From positions 248,001-312,000 of the forward strand of contig NZ_CP060723.1 in the NCBI RefSeq assembly GCF_014395225.1: a stretch of 64,000 nucleotides of DNA, read 5' to 3'. The notes beneath the pieces are model-generated. The model was not told where the DNA came from. It was given only the letters and a program-made list of their open reading frames with translations, and ran no database searches. The position numbers and the translations under genes were made by a program. This document shows, piece after piece, positions 19,601 through 29,265 of the stretch (position 1 is the first letter of the stretch; each line of letters starts with the position of its first letter). Source of the stretch: Pedobacter roseus. Lineage in GTDB: Bacteria > Bacteroidota > Bacteroidia > Sphingobacteriales > Sphingobacteriaceae.

Positions 19601-19909
19601 CGTGCATCGCGTGCGGGTACGCAAAGTAACAGTACACGTTTATCGTCTTTCTATATACAGGATGGATCTTACTTCAGGTGTACCAACATTACTTTAGGTT
19701 ACAGTTTTCCAAAGCAACTGGCCAATACGCTTAAGGTGAGCAATATCCGTGTTTATGCGAGTGTAGATAATGCCTTCACCATTACCAATTATAAAGGTTA
19801 TAACCCTGAGGTAGATTATAGCGCAGGTAATAACCTTGCCCCTGGTGTTGATTATGGAAACTACCCATTAGCAAGAACCTATAACCTTGGTATCAAATTG
19901 ACTTTTTAG
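16637..19909 (+). CDS. SusC/RagA-family TonB-linked outer-membrane protein
   Basis: A 1090-residue TonB-dependent transporter. An export signal (KLLLPLGLLAICNSDALA) precedes a carboxypeptidase-regulatory-like domain (about 50-130: SGTVTDQNNQPLPGVSVFEK), the SusC plug (about 135-250: VAIGYQKIRKSDVTGAISSV, YVIDGYPAG, ILKDAASAAIYGSRASGGVV) and a long beta-barrel ending in YNLGIKLTF. With the SusD encoded 10 bases downstream it should import an oligomeric nutrient across the outer membrane. No hydrolase, sigma or regulator gene belongs clearly to this pair, so the substrate is unknown. A palindrome in its promoter suggests repressor control. Confidence 0.95.
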   Translation: MTSFFLTAGIKNTCRKLLLPLGLLAICNSDALAVNHGMFAPGLHRKTFASVSGTVTDQNNQPLPGVSVFEKKTKKTTVTDINGKYLINVDEGAVLVFSYIGYDNQEVVVNGRQNINIILKESSNTLNEVVAIGYQKIRKSDVTGAISSVKASEMNLTSPTVGQALVGKVAGVQVSQTSGAPYSGTKIRVRGIGSINASSDPLYVIDGYPAGNNVSINPEDIETIDILKDAASAAIYGSRASGGVVLITTKRGTDGKGKFEYDVQGGVSQLAKKVKLLDANQFIQLLIDGRNNAYKDLWVNSGKTWNDAMFSDNNTTRIANVGNGSSVSIPADLYNFSTQQAIPATYNTDWQDELYRNAAFQRHNLSFSGGTKDVKYFLSGGYQNNDGIVTNTNQKVTNFRGNIEGKVSERLRVGANIAYTNNDNREVQEGRYNLSPMMSALIYLPYLPARDANGNPVQFGMGALSSQYGIQNPENPLATVEQLKITRKSNRSSYNANATYKILEGLNFKANLGTQTYNEKYDYYLPTSLSSGNTPPYSPESIRAANAIAQTLSQVDQLAEFTLNYNKTFGKHSIDVLGGYSAQKTSSDQIRVAASGFQNDYIGEITDKGADAGFFTLDRNRTGKTVTTLLSYFGRFSYNYAGKYFLTGSFRRDGSSRFGPLNKYGNFPSIAAGWNLSDESFYNNFLGEQSRVKLRASWGLSGNNNIPDYRTQQELNAPGGAVFGSAISTAIWPSSIQDRRLGWESTSQFNFGTDISLFKNRVSIMANYYLSYSFNLLFNKPLSAIAGSSTILTNLTDSKVRNKGFDLQIDGKIIQNGDFTLGLSGNIAANRNKVLDLGGNSTIFTAGAERSYITHVTQEGQPIGMFYGFKVLGRITADNLGKVAPSASSTNPAKIGDLYFQDTDGNGIVNDADKTVIGTPYAKFTYGFALNTSYKTFDLRASFNGSYGNQVLDGQDYYLYNFEGSGNQYAEVADRYRNESNPGSGLNYRASRAGTQSNSTRLSSFYIQDGSYFRCTNITLGYSFPKQLANTLKVSNIRVYASVDNAFTITNYKGYNPEVDYSAGNNLAPGVDYGNYPLARTYNLGIKLTF

Positions 19910-19919
19910 AACTAAAGAA

Positions 19920-21449
19920 ATGAAAAAACATATTTATAAAGTATTGGCCCTAAGCACCATTTTAAGTTTGGGTGCCTGTAAAAAAGATTTTTTAAATCAA
20001 AGTAACCCCAATGCCATTGCTGTAGAGAATTATTTCAAAACAGAAAATGATGTACTGCTGGCTGTTAATGGGGTTTACCAATCGCTTAGAAGCAGCAATA
20101 CCCTTGGCGAAAACAGCGGCCTGTTTACCGATGAGCGCTCGGATGATGCGGGTAGAAATGATAACCAGAGCAATGCTGGTGAACCATTTCAGTTTAATGA
20201 TTTTTCGCTCCTGCCAAGCAACTCTTATTTAAAAAGTCATTGGTTAGCACTTTATGAGGCCATTGGTAGAACTAATGTTGTATTGACAAACATTGATAAA
20301 GTATCTTTTGCTAATGCGGCTACCAAAGAGAATTATAAGGCAGAGGCCAAGTTTATCAGGGCGATTATGTATTTCGAACTGGTTAGGAAATGGGGCCCAG
20401 TACCCGTAGTAACTAAACAGCTTAGCACAGCCGACGAGGTAAAAGAAAATACTTTTCGCGTTCCTGAAGCGGATGTATACAACCAGATTGTAACCGATTT
20501 AAAGGAAGGGCTTAACAGTACGTTGCCAAATTTTCAAACTGGCGCGAACGTGGGTAGAACTTCGAAAGCGGCAATAAATGCGTATTTGGGTAAGGTTTAT
20601 TTAACAATGGCGGCTACATTATCGGCAAATAAAACCGAAAACCTAAGCAATGCGAATACTTATCTGATGGCAGCTTACAATATGAAAACATTTGGCAACT
20701 TAACAGAAATACCCTATGTGGATGTATTTGATGTTACCAAGAAAACTACTTGCAAAGAATTAATTTTTCAGATTTCTAACAAGCAGGGCGATATCAGTTT
20801 TAGCTCGAGCATTGCGGCAAACAACCAGGCCAAAGGCGAAACCATCAACTCGCTTAAACCTTCCACGGGGATTGGTGGTAATGTAAAACTTGATTTGATC
20901 AATGAGTATGAAGCAAGCGATTTAAGAAAGGATTTCTCGGTTAAATTCGCGAATGATCAGATTGTTAAGGACTGGTTTATTACCAAATTCCGCGACGCGA
21001 GTCAAGGGGCAACCAATGCAGGTTATGGAGGCAACGATTGGATACTTATGCGCTATGCCGATGTAATTTTGATGCTGGCAGAAGTTAATATGTTGCAGGG
21101 CAATGATGCCGTAGCCATTCAATATTTGGATATGGTAAGAACAAGAGCAGGCATGTCGGTTTATGCTGTTGCCAAAACCGATGCCACTTATACTGCTAAA
21201 TTTCCGACATTAAAACTCGCTATTTTACACGAACGCAGGGTAGAATTTGCTTTCGAACACCAAAGATGGTTTGATCTGATTAGAAATTTTACCGCTGCAG
21301 AACTGGTTACCTATTTAAAGGCTAAACCGCAATCTGCCTATGGTATTGCTAAACTTGCTAACGTAACCACCAAAGACAGGTATTTTCCGATTCCTTTTGA
21401 TGAGGTGAAATTGGATCCGGTTAAAATGTACCAAAATCCGGGGTATTAA
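19920..21449 (+). CDS. SusD/RagB-family nutrient-binding lipoprotein
   Basis: A 509-residue surface lipoprotein (lipobox SLGAC, Cys20, followed by KKDFLNQSNP). It shows the SusD N-terminal region (NYFKTENDVLLAVNGVYQSL), the TPR-like helices (KFIRAIMYFELVRKWGPVPV) and the C-terminal family signature (ILHERRVEFAFEHQRWFDLIR), ending MYQNPGY. It caps the SusC barrel and captures substrate. It lies 10 bases after susC and is followed by a strong terminator, so the operon is only susC-susD. Confidence 0.95.
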   Translation: MKKHIYKVLALSTILSLGACKKDFLNQSNPNAIAVENYFKTENDVLLAVNGVYQSLRSSNTLGENSGLFTDERSDDAGRNDNQSNAGEPFQFNDFSLLPSNSYLKSHWLALYEAIGRTNVVLTNIDKVSFANAATKENYKAEAKFIRAIMYFELVRKWGPVPVVTKQLSTADEVKENTFRVPEADVYNQIVTDLKEGLNSTLPNFQTGANVGRTSKAAINAYLGKVYLTMAATLSANKTENLSNANTYLMAAYNMKTFGNLTEIPYVDVFDVTKKTTCKELIFQISNKQGDISFSSSIAANNQAKGETINSLKPSTGIGGNVKLDLINEYEASDLRKDFSVKFANDQIVKDWFITKFRDASQGATNAGYGGNDWILMRYADVILMLAEVNMLQGNDAVAIQYLDMVRTRAGMSVYAVAKTDATYTAKFPTLKLAILHERRVEFAFEHQRWFDLIRNFTAAELVTYLKAKPQSAYGIAKLANVTTKDRYFPIPFDEVKLDPVKMYQNPGY

Positions 21450-21782
21450 TCTTAATCAAAGAAGCCAGGTTTTTAAAACCTGGCTTCTTTGTATAGAATA
21501 GCTTTAAGTTGGCAATTTTCAATTCCAGTTCCATACACGCAGATTAACCGCTTTGCTGTTTACAATTAACCAATTTCAACAATTAACCGATTAACCCATC
21601 ATTAAATAATAATCCTTCTAATTTTTCCTGTAATGATATAAAGCCACTTGATGTTTTTTATCGAAAAAGATATAGTCATCAACAAGTGAATTGTATAAGA
21701 GTGACGGATTAATTTTGAGTTGATCTTTTGGCACAATAAGCTTATACACAAAATGCTCTTTATGATAGAAACCTGAGATATA
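21450..21782. other. Convergent intergenic region
   Basis: After the susD terminator the stretch holds short degenerate repeats (CAATTAACCAATTT, CAATTAACCGATTAACC around 21565-21598) and no convincing gene. A frame on the minus strand over 21602-21865 overlaps the regulator gene and looks like chance. Confidence 0.45.
21458..21490 (+). terminator. Intrinsic terminator after susCD
   Basis: AAAGAAGCCAGGTTTT (from 21458) pairs with AAAACCTGGCTTCTTT (21475-21490), 16 bp with almost no loop. It starts 8 bases after the stop of susD. Confidence 0.75.
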
Positions 21783-24700
21783 TTAGCAATTTTGGTCCTG
21801 TATAAATTCACTCGGTGTTTTGCCAAAGTGCTTTTTAAACTCTGAACTAAAATATTTTCTATCACTAAAACCTACCGCATAAGCAATTTCGGCAATATTA
21901 CCCTTTTCCTGTTTAAGCAGCTGTGCAGCCCGTTTTATCCTTAACGATTTAATGAAATCGTTTACAGAGAGATCCGTTAATGCTCTTATCTTTTTATAAA
22001 GCACAGGCTGGCTCATCCCAATTTCTGCCGATAAGGTAGGTACATCAAAATCAGGATCAGCAATACGTTCCTCAATTACTTGGATAATTTTGTTCAGAAA
22101 GTTTTGCTCGGTGGTGTTAATCACCAGGTTTTTCGGTTCGAGCGTTATTACCTGCGCGAATTTTTGTTTAATGGTCTCGCGTGCAGTTAACAAGTTCTGA
22201 ATGTTCAGTTCGAGTATTTTTAGGTTAAAAGGTTTCATGATATAAGCATCTGCACCATTTTCGAAACCATTAATCTGGTGAACATAGGCAGATCGGGCGG
22301 TTAATAACACAACCGGAATATGACTGGTGCTCTCATCTGTTTTCAATTTTCGGCACAATTCGAGTCCATCCATTACCGGCATCATCACATCACTGATAAC
22401 AAGGTCGGGAATAAGTTCCAATGCACAGTTTAAACCGGTTGCGCCATTTTCACTTTCATAGATACTGTATTGATCTATCAAGGCATTTTTAATAAAGGCC
22501 CTCACATCTTCATTATCTTCCACCAGTAAAATGCTTTTTTTCTCGTTTTTTGTTTGTAAGGGCTGTAGGGGTTCTTCAGTTGAGGGGGAGGCTACTGCTG
22601 GAGGGCGAATATTATAATTGACTGCGTCGTCGTAATAAACATAATCGGAGATTAAATCTGAGGGATTGAAATGAGCTTTTCCGGTTTTAAGGCTGACCGT
22701 AAAGCAGGTTTTGCCAAATATTCCTGCGTTTTGTGGTGTACTTCTGAAAGCAATTTCACCACGGTGCAGTTCGACAATACTTTTCGATAGCGATAATCCT
22801 AAACCTGTACCGATTGTTGAGTTTGCATTGGCCCGGTAAAAATTGGTAAACAGGTTGGCCTGGCTTTCTAAAGGAATCCCTTTTCCATTATCGCTGATCT
22901 GGATGTTCACTATTTGATTTTCTGCGTTGATTTTTAAACTTATTTTTCCGTGATTAGGGGTAAACTTGAAAGCATTGGATAACAAATTAAACAATACCTT
23001 TTCCATCTGAACTTTGTCAAAGTAAAGTTTAATTTCGGGTTGCTCAGTTTCGAACACATAATCAATATGTTTGGAAATCGCCATGTTCTGAAAGACCAGA
23101 AATATCTCTCTGCAGAATTTTACAATATCACCCGGACTAACATGTAAAGTCATTTTGCCACTTTCGGCTTTTCTAAAATCAAGCAATTCGGTAACAAGGT
23201 TCATTAACCGATCGGCATTATTTTTAATAGGCTGTAAGTCTCTGTTCAGCGCGGGATCATCTTTTGAATTTTCGATCAGTTTATCCAGCGGACCAACAAT
23301 CAGTGTTAAAGGGGTACGGATTTCGTGAGAAATATTGGTGAAGAATTCAAGTTTATGCTCATTAATCTCTTTTTCTTTTTTTAATACCGCCCTGATCAAT
23401 AGATAGCGGACGAATACAACGGCTATTGCTGTCAAAACACAAAAATAAATCAAGTATGCCCACCAGCTTCTATAAAACGGCGGTTTAACGATAATGCTGA
23501 TCATACGGATATTGGCACTCGAAACGCCGTCATTATTAAGGCCCTTAACCATAAAAGTATAACTACCAGGCGGCAGATTGGTGTAAGAAGCAGTTGGGAT
23601 ACTTATTTCATTCCAGCTTTTTTCGAAACCTTCTAACTTATAGGCATAGTGGTTTTTTTCGGGTTTGATAAAGTTCAGTAGTGCAAAACTTAAGCTGAAG
23701 GTATTCTGATCACTTGCAAATACCAGTTTATCTTTTAAACTGATATTTTGATCGAGCAAACCATCTTCAGCATTAATTTTTACCGCTTGATTATCTACTT
23801 TTAAACCGGTGATCACCAATGACGCCGCTTTGTTATTGGTTTGGATCCGGTCAGGGTAAAAGCTGATAAATCCATTATAACCGCCAAAAAACATTTCCCC
23901 ATTGGTATTTTTAAAAAAGGCATTGGCGTTAAATTCATTACCTGGCAAACCATCAGCCACGGTATAATTTTTAAAGGTTTTGTTTTTCCGATTAAACATC
24001 GATAAACCATTGGCTGTACTTATCCAGAGGTTGTCCTTTTCATCTTCTAAAATACCCAGTACATTATCGTTCGGCAGGCCATTTTTTACCGTATAAGTAA
24101 TGATTTTATTTGCTTTCTGGTCGTAACGAATCAGTCCCTGGTTGTTCGTACAGATGTAAATTTCTTTATTCCGGGTTTCGGCAATGCCGTTTACATAATA
24201 TTCTAAAACCTTTTTTGTTTTGGGATCTTTTAAGGTGTAAAACTCTTTTTTATCGATGTTGTAGATGCAAAGCCCGTTGGTGGTACCGAAATAAACGCGA
24301 TCGGTTACCAACATGCTTTTAACCTTTCCGGCTTCAGGGAAACGGGCCGGCAGATTAAAATTATAAAATTTTGTTTTTTCGGGATTTGAAATTTTAATAC
24401 CATTGCGTTGGGTAGCTGCGTATAACCTGCCGTCCCGATCTTCGGCCACTGCGGTAACCTCATCGGGCACATCTTCTTGTTTTGCACTAAAATCAAAACT
24501 GCCGAAACTGCCTTTTTTACTATCGTAAAAGTTAAGTCCGCCCGAATGTGTACCGATCCATAGTTTACCCGTTTTATCGAGTATAATTTTTTTGATCAGG
24601 TTGGATTTGATGGAATTGCTGCGCCCGTCATTTTTAAAAACAGTGAATTTATTGGTCAGCCGGTTAAAATAGTTCAGCCCACCTCCTTCAGTGCCGATCC

Positions 24701-25838
24701 ATAGATTTTGATGGCCATCTTCAGCAAAAGTGCTTATCGCATTGTTACTTATACTAAAATTATTTTTGTTGGTGCTGTAAATATTGAATGCAGTGGTATA
24801 AGGATAATTGATATTTACCCCACCAAAATAAGTACCGGCCCAGATAGAACCATTCTGATCTTTATACAAGCGGTGGACAGAATTCTGGCTCAAACTTTTT
24901 TTGTCGCTGGGATCGTATTGCAGGTTGGTAAAGGTAAAATACTGGGTATCCATCACACTGATGCCATCCAGGGTACCTATCCATAACTTGCCGGCATCGT
25001 CTAAAACCATCGTTCTGATGGTGTTGTTTACTAACGTGTTTTTCTGTTCGGAGTGGCTAAAAATCTTGAAAGTTTTACTCGAAGGATTAAAAAGGTTCAG
25101 TCCGTTATCCTGTGTGCTGATCCATAATTTCTGTTGCTGGTCTTCAATAATCCCGGTGATATAATTCTCGCTGATATTTCCCGCTCTGCCTTCATTTTTA
25201 AATATTTCAGTCTGATAAATACCGTTTTTTAGGGTCATTTTTAATAAGCCGTTTGAGCTTCCTACCCAGATATTGCCTTTATGGTCCTGCTTTACCGTCC
25301 TGACGTTATGGTATATTCCATCTTTAAGTTTGTTGTTAAAGAAAACTTTTATTTTGGAGGGATCTCCGTTAACCAAAAGATTTAATCCATTTAATGTGCC
25401 GATCCATATATTTCCACTTTTATCTTCTGTAATACAGTTGACCATATTATTGCTTAATCCATTTGGTTTGGACGTAATGCGTTCAAAATCATCTGTTTTT
25501 TCATGATATCTATTTACGCCTGTATTGGTACCAACCCATAAATTTTTGTGCGAATCGGAAAAAAGGCTGACAACGTAATTATTTGAAATGGAAAGCGGAT
25601 CGGCTGCTGAAGATTGATAAACCTTTATGTTGTAACCATCATAGCGGTTTAAGCCATAACGGGTACCAAACCACATAAAACCATTTTTATCCTGTGTAAT
25701 GGCCAGTACAGAAGTTTGCGATAACCCCTTCTCTACACCTAAATGATCAAATTGTATTGGCTGTTGAGATTTTGCTGGTAACAGATACCCTAAAAACAGG
25801 CTTGCACAAAGCAAATATTTTAGGAATCTGATCAACAT
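21783..25838 (-). CDS. Hybrid two-component sensor/regulator (HTCS)
   Basis: A 1351-residue one-protein two-component system. Signal peptide, then a periplasmic sensor of two-component propeller repeats (about 30-650; many copies of the type GNIWIGTLNGLNLL), a Y_Y_Y domain (about 690-775), a membrane segment (about 790-815), a histidine kinase with phospho-acceptor His near 838 (SHEIRTPLTLIVGPLDKL), an ATPase (GTGLGLSLSKSIVELH), a receiver domain with Asp near 1149 (PDLVISDVMMPVMDG) and an AraC-type DNA-binding domain at the C-terminus (about 1250-1351; IAEIAYAVGFSDRKYFSSEF). Such proteins sense a released oligosaccharide in the periplasm and switch on the neighbouring PUL. It diverges from susC at 26038, with a 22-bp direct repeat between them. 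Confidence 0.95.
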   Translation of the reverse strand: MLIRFLKYLLCASLFLGYLLPAKSQQPIQFDHLGVEKGLSQTSVLAITQDKNGFMWFGTRYGLNRYDGYNIKVYQSSAADPLSISNNYVVSLFSDSHKNLWVGTNTGVNRYHEKTDDFERITSKPNGLSNNMVNCITEDKSGNIWIGTLNGLNLLVNGDPSKIKVFFNNKLKDGIYHNVRTVKQDHKGNIWVGSSNGLLKMTLKNGIYQTEIFKNEGRAGNISENYITGIIEDQQQKLWISTQDNGLNLFNPSSKTFKIFSHSEQKNTLVNNTIRTMVLDDAGKLWIGTLDGISVMDTQYFTFTNLQYDPSDKKSLSQNSVHRLYKDQNGSIWAGTYFGGVNINYPYTTAFNIYSTNKNNFSISNNAISTFAEDGHQNLWIGTEGGGLNYFNRLTNKFTVFKNDGRSNSIKSNLIKKIILDKTGKLWIGTHSGGLNFYDSKKGSFGSFDFSAKQEDVPDEVTAVAEDRDGRLYAATQRNGIKISNPEKTKFYNFNLPARFPEAGKVKSMLVTDRVYFGTTNGLCIYNIDKKEFYTLKDPKTKKVLEYYVNGIAETRNKEIYICTNNQGLIRYDQKANKIITYTVKNGLPNDNVLGILEDEKDNLWISTANGLSMFNRKNKTFKNYTVADGLPGNEFNANAFFKNTNGEMFFGGYNGFISFYPDRIQTNNKAASLVITGLKVDNQAVKINAEDGLLDQNISLKDKLVFASDQNTFSLSFALLNFIKPEKNHYAYKLEGFEKSWNEISIPTASYTNLPPGSYTFMVKGLNNDGVSSANIRMISIIVKPPFYRSWWAYLIYFCVLTAIAVVFVRYLLIRAVLKKEKEINEHKLEFFTNISHEIRTPLTLIVGPLDKLIENSKDDPALNRDLQPIKNNADRLMNLVTELLDFRKAESGKMTLHVSPGDIVKFCREIFLVFQNMAISKHIDYVFETEQPEIKLYFDKVQMEKVLFNLLSNAFKFTPNHGKISLKINAENQIVNIQISDNGKGIPLESQANLFTNFYRANANSTIGTGLGLSLSKSIVELHRGEIAFRSTPQNAGIFGKTCFTVSLKTGKAHFNPSDLISDYVYYDDAVNYNIRPPAVASPSTEEPLQPLQTKNEKKSILLVEDNEDVRAFIKNALIDQYSIYESENGATGLNCALELIPDLVISDVMMPVMDGLELCRKLKTDESTSHIPVVLLTARSAYVHQINGFENGADAYIMKPFNLKILELNIQNLLTARETIKQKFAQVITLEPKNLVINTTEQNFLNKIIQVIEERIADPDFDVPTLSAEIGMSQPVLYKKIRALTDLSVNDFIKSLRIKRAAQLLKQEKGNIAEIAYAVGFSDRKYFSSEFKKHFGKTPSEFIQDQNC

Positions 25839-25898
25839 GGGATAATTGGTTATGGTTGTTTTGGCTGCTTAAAAGTATGGTTTAAAAGCATTTTTGCC

Positions 25899-25942
25899 AA
25901 ATATTTAGAAAATTCACCCTAAATATTTAGAAATTTCCCCCT
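25899..25942 (+). promoter_or_regulatory. Tandem 22-bp direct repeat, likely HTCS binding site
   Basis: Two head-to-tail copies, 25899-25920 and 25921-25942, differ at 2 of 22 positions; each begins AAATATTTAGAAA and ends with a C-rich CCCT. The 22-bp period places both copies on the same helix face, as expected for a dimer of AraC-type domains. The second copy ends 19 bases before the -7 box of susC and so covers the -33 region. Confidence 0.65.
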
Positions 25943-25961
25943 CTGAAAAAGACTTATGCTA

Positions 25962-25969
25962 TAAGTTTG
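25962..25969 (+). promoter_or_regulatory. -7 box of PUL susC promoter
   Basis: TAAGTTTG matches TAnnTTTG. The expected -33 position (about 25937-25941) is a run of C with no TTG, which fits a promoter that needs an activator bound at the direct repeat. The leader to the ATG at 26038 is about 60 bases. Confidence 0.55.
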
Positions 25970-26037
25970 TTCTTAGATGGCGCTGTAAAAAAGCAAAGCC
26001 GATCAACTAACAAGCAATAACCAAAAAACCAACAACT

Positions 26038-29000
26038 ATGAGTAAACTCTACATCCCGTGGAGAATGGATATGAAGCAGCATATCTTTCTTTTCGCTAAA
26101 CTCTTATTATTACTCACCATTCTGCTCCTGTGCAATATTAATGTTTTTGCACAGAGTAAAACCATTATCGGGGTAGTTACCGACGAAAGTAAACAAACGG
26201 TACCCGGTGTATCAGTTACTGTAAAAGGAACTAAAACCACCACACAAACTGATGCCGATGGAAGGTTTAAAATCCAGGCACTGGCTACCGATCAACTAAT
26301 ATTTAATTATGTTGGTTATGCCGCGCAATCGGTTACGGTTGGCACCAGAACAACCATAAATGTTTCTTTAAAATCGTCGATAACCGGCCTGAGCGATGTA
26401 GTGGTAGTAGGCTATGGTACAACCAAAAGAGCTGATCTTACCGGTGCGGTGGGTTCTGTAAATATGAAAGATTTGGAACAGGCCCCGGTAAAATCGTTCG
26501 ATCAGGCGCTGGCCGGACGCGTAGCAGGTGTGCAGGTATCTACCAACGACGGACAGCCGGGAGCAACTGCCAATATCGTCATTCGTGGTGCAGGATCAAT
26601 TTCGCAGGATAACTCGCCACTTTATGTAATTGATGGTTTTCCCTCTGAAGATGCCAATGCCAATTCGATCAACCCATCGGATATCGAAACCATCGATGTA
26701 TTAAAAGATGCATCGGCTACGGCCATTTATGGTGCACGCGGATCGAACGGTGTGGTATTGATCACCACCAAAAGAGGTAAGGCCGGCAAACCTCAGTTGA
26801 GCTATAATGCCTACTACGGTACGCAGAAATCGCCCGATAAAATCCCGGTGATGAATGCTTTTGAGTTTGTAAAGTATGTTAAAGAACTCAACTCTGTTTT
26901 TGCAGATTCTGTTTACCTTAAAAACGGAGTAAGGATAAATGATTATCAAAATGTACAGAGCCTGGATATGCAGGATTACATTTTCCAGAACGGACAGAAC
27001 CAGAACCACGATATTTCCCTGAGGGGAGGAAATGATAAAACAACTTATTCCATCTCGGGTAATTATAACGATCAGAAGGGGATTGTAAAGTTTAGCGGGT
27101 TTAAACGTTATCAGGGTCGTTTTGTGCTTGATCAGAATGTAACCGATAAATTAAAGGCTGGCGTGAACGTAAACTATGCCTACAGCGAAACTTTTGGTAC
27201 ACCGATTTCGGCCACCAATTTTTATGCTTCTTCGGTGCTATTATATTCGGTTTGGGGCTATCGTCCGGCTGCAGCGCTTTCGGGAAGGGATCAGGGTACT
27301 AATCTGATCGATTCGTTTTATGATCCAACAAACGAACTTGCAAATAACCAGGATTACCGCGTAAACCCGCTGATCAGCTTAGAAAACCAAAAAACGGTTT
27401 ATAAAGCCACTACTATGGTAGCCAATGGTTATGCCGAATATGCTTTTACACCTAAACTAAAATTAAGGGTGGCTGCAGGGATTACCAATGCCAATACCGA
27501 AACCAATATTTTTAATAACTCTTTAACCCAATCAGGCAGTAAGTGGAACTCATCCGGTCCAAACGGAACTTATGCCACCAGTCCGGCTTTCAATTGGTTA
27601 AATGATAATACCCTAACCTATAAAAATACTTTTAATAAAGATCATAATTTAACCGTTTTGGTGGGCTATTCTGCACAGCGCAGCAAAAGTTCCTACCGCT
27701 CGATATATGCTTCGCAGATTACCAACGAAAGCTTGGGTATCGATGCATTGGATTTGGTGCCGGCAGCAAACACAGTTGTCAATTCGCGGAGTTCGGTTTG
27801 GACGCTGCAATCTTTCCTGGGCAGGCTGAATTATGATTTCAAAGGAAAATACCTTTTAACGGCCAGTTTCAGGGCAGATGGATCGTCGAAATTTGCACCC
27901 GGTAAACGCTGGGGTTATTTTCCTTCTGCATCGGCAGGATGGAGGTTCAGTCAGGAAAGCTTCCTGAAAGATGCCAGCTGGTTATCTGATGGAAAAATAC
28001 GTATCGGTTATGGCGAATCGGGAAATAACAGGGTGGGCGATTTTGCCTATCTGCCACAGTTAAACCTGGGGAACACGCAGTACTGGTATTCGTTTAACGG
28101 CAAACCTGTAGCCATCGGCTCGGTAATTACAGCTGCAGGCAACTACGATTTACAATGGGAAACCAATACACAGACCAATATAGGTTTAGACCTGAGTTTT
28201 TTTAAAAACCGCTTGGGTTTAACTGCTGATATTTATAAAAGGGTTACAAATGATCTGCTTCTGAACGCTCAACTGCCTTATGCAAGTGGTGTACAGAGTG
28301 GAACAGGTTTTAAAAACATCGGAAGTTTAGAAAACCGCGGTCTGGAAATCACGTTGAACAGTACCAATATCCAAACCAAAAACTTCCGCTGGACGAGTAA
28401 TTTCAACATCAGTTTTAACAAAAACAAGATTTTGGAGTTAACCGAAGGACAGAATTCACTTTTAGCCGGCTCCGGAACATTTTTTAATACCACCTACACC
28501 AGTTTATCTCCATATATCTCCGTAAAAGGCCGTTCTGTGGGCGAAATGTATGGATTGATTTTCGACGGGGTTTATCAATATGCTGATTTTGATAAAATGC
28601 CCAATGGTTCATTTCTGCTAAAACCAAACATTACTACAAACGGCTCAACAAGGGCATCAATTCAGCCAGGCGATATCAAATACAAAGATTTAAACGGCGA
28701 TTTGGTTGTAAATAATAACGATTATACCATTATAGGTCGTGGTTTACCTATCCACACTGGTGGGTTTAGCAATAATTTTAGCTATAAAAACTGGGATTTA
28801 GGGGTTTTCCTTCAATGGTCGTATGGCAATAATATTATCAATGCCAACCGTTATGTTTTTGAAGGTGGTATTGTAACCAACCCAAACCTAAATCAATATG
28901 CTTCTTTCGAAAACCGTTGGACGCCGACTAATCAGAACAACGATCTTTTTAGGGCAGGCGGAGTGGCTGCGGCAAATTATTCATCGCGTGTGGTAGAAGA

Positions 29001-29244
29001 TGGATCATACCTAAGGTTAAAAACCGTTCAGCTTGGTTATAACTTCTCGAACAAAATCCTTAAAAGTATCGGCCTGTCGAAACTGCGATTAAATGCATCG
29101 GCCCAAAACCTGCTAACCATTACCGGTTATTCGGGGCTGGATCCCGAGGCTTCATCAAGGCCAAGTAATCTTACCCCAGGATTTGATTATGGAACCTATC
29201 CGCAATCGTTTACGGTAACCTTTGGTTTAAACGCAACATTTTAA
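26038..29244 (+). CDS. SusC/RagA-family TonB-linked outer-membrane protein of the PUL
   Basis: A 1068-residue SusC. A signal peptide (LLLLLTILLLCNINVFAQS) precedes a carboxypeptidase-regulatory-like domain (IGVVTDESKQTVPGVSVTVK), the plug (VVVGYGTTKRADLTGAVGSV, YVIDGFPSEDA, VLKDASATAIYGARGSNGVV) and a beta-barrel ending in FTVTFGLNATF. It should carry oligosaccharides released from a uronic-acid polymer into the periplasm. The ATG at 26038 is used; a second ATG (MDMKQH) lies 10-12 codons in. It heads an operon through the DUF5017 protein, PL8 and GH88 genes (gaps of 14-23 bases). Confidence 0.95.
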   Translation: MSKLYIPWRMDMKQHIFLFAKLLLLLTILLLCNINVFAQSKTIIGVVTDESKQTVPGVSVTVKGTKTTTQTDADGRFKIQALATDQLIFNYVGYAAQSVTVGTRTTINVSLKSSITGLSDVVVVGYGTTKRADLTGAVGSVNMKDLEQAPVKSFDQALAGRVAGVQVSTNDGQPGATANIVIRGAGSISQDNSPLYVIDGFPSEDANANSINPSDIETIDVLKDASATAIYGARGSNGVVLITTKRGKAGKPQLSYNAYYGTQKSPDKIPVMNAFEFVKYVKELNSVFADSVYLKNGVRINDYQNVQSLDMQDYIFQNGQNQNHDISLRGGNDKTTYSISGNYNDQKGIVKFSGFKRYQGRFVLDQNVTDKLKAGVNVNYAYSETFGTPISATNFYASSVLLYSVWGYRPAAALSGRDQGTNLIDSFYDPTNELANNQDYRVNPLISLENQKTVYKATTMVANGYAEYAFTPKLKLRVAAGITNANTETNIFNNSLTQSGSKWNSSGPNGTYATSPAFNWLNDNTLTYKNTFNKDHNLTVLVGYSAQRSKSSYRSIYASQITNESLGIDALDLVPAANTVVNSRSSVWTLQSFLGRLNYDFKGKYLLTASFRADGSSKFAPGKRWGYFPSASAGWRFSQESFLKDASWLSDGKIRIGYGESGNNRVGDFAYLPQLNLGNTQYWYSFNGKPVAIGSVITAAGNYDLQWETNTQTNIGLDLSFFKNRLGLTADIYKRVTNDLLLNAQLPYASGVQSGTGFKNIGSLENRGLEITLNSTNIQTKNFRWTSNFNISFNKNKILELTEGQNSLLAGSGTFFNTTYTSLSPYISVKGRSVGEMYGLIFDGVYQYADFDKMPNGSFLLKPNITTNGSTRASIQPGDIKYKDLNGDLVVNNNDYTIIGRGLPIHTGGFSNNFSYKNWDLGVFLQWSYGNNIINANRYVFEGGIVTNPNLNQYASFENRWTPTNQNNDLFRAGGVAAANYSSRVVEDGSYLRLKTVQLGYNFSNKILKSIGLSKLRLNASAQNLLTITGYSGLDPEASSRPSNLTPGFDYGTYPQSFTVTFGLNATF

Positions 29245-29265
29245 TCACCATTAAAAGATAAGACA

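Noticed and set aside
21602..21865. 87-codon minus-strand frame after the HTCS gene
   Set aside because: Overlaps the end of the HTCS DNA-binding domain in another frame; low-complexity and Ile-rich.
25899..25942. Tandem repeat considered as a CRISPR fragment
   Set aside because: Only two adjacent copies without spacers and no cas genes in the window.
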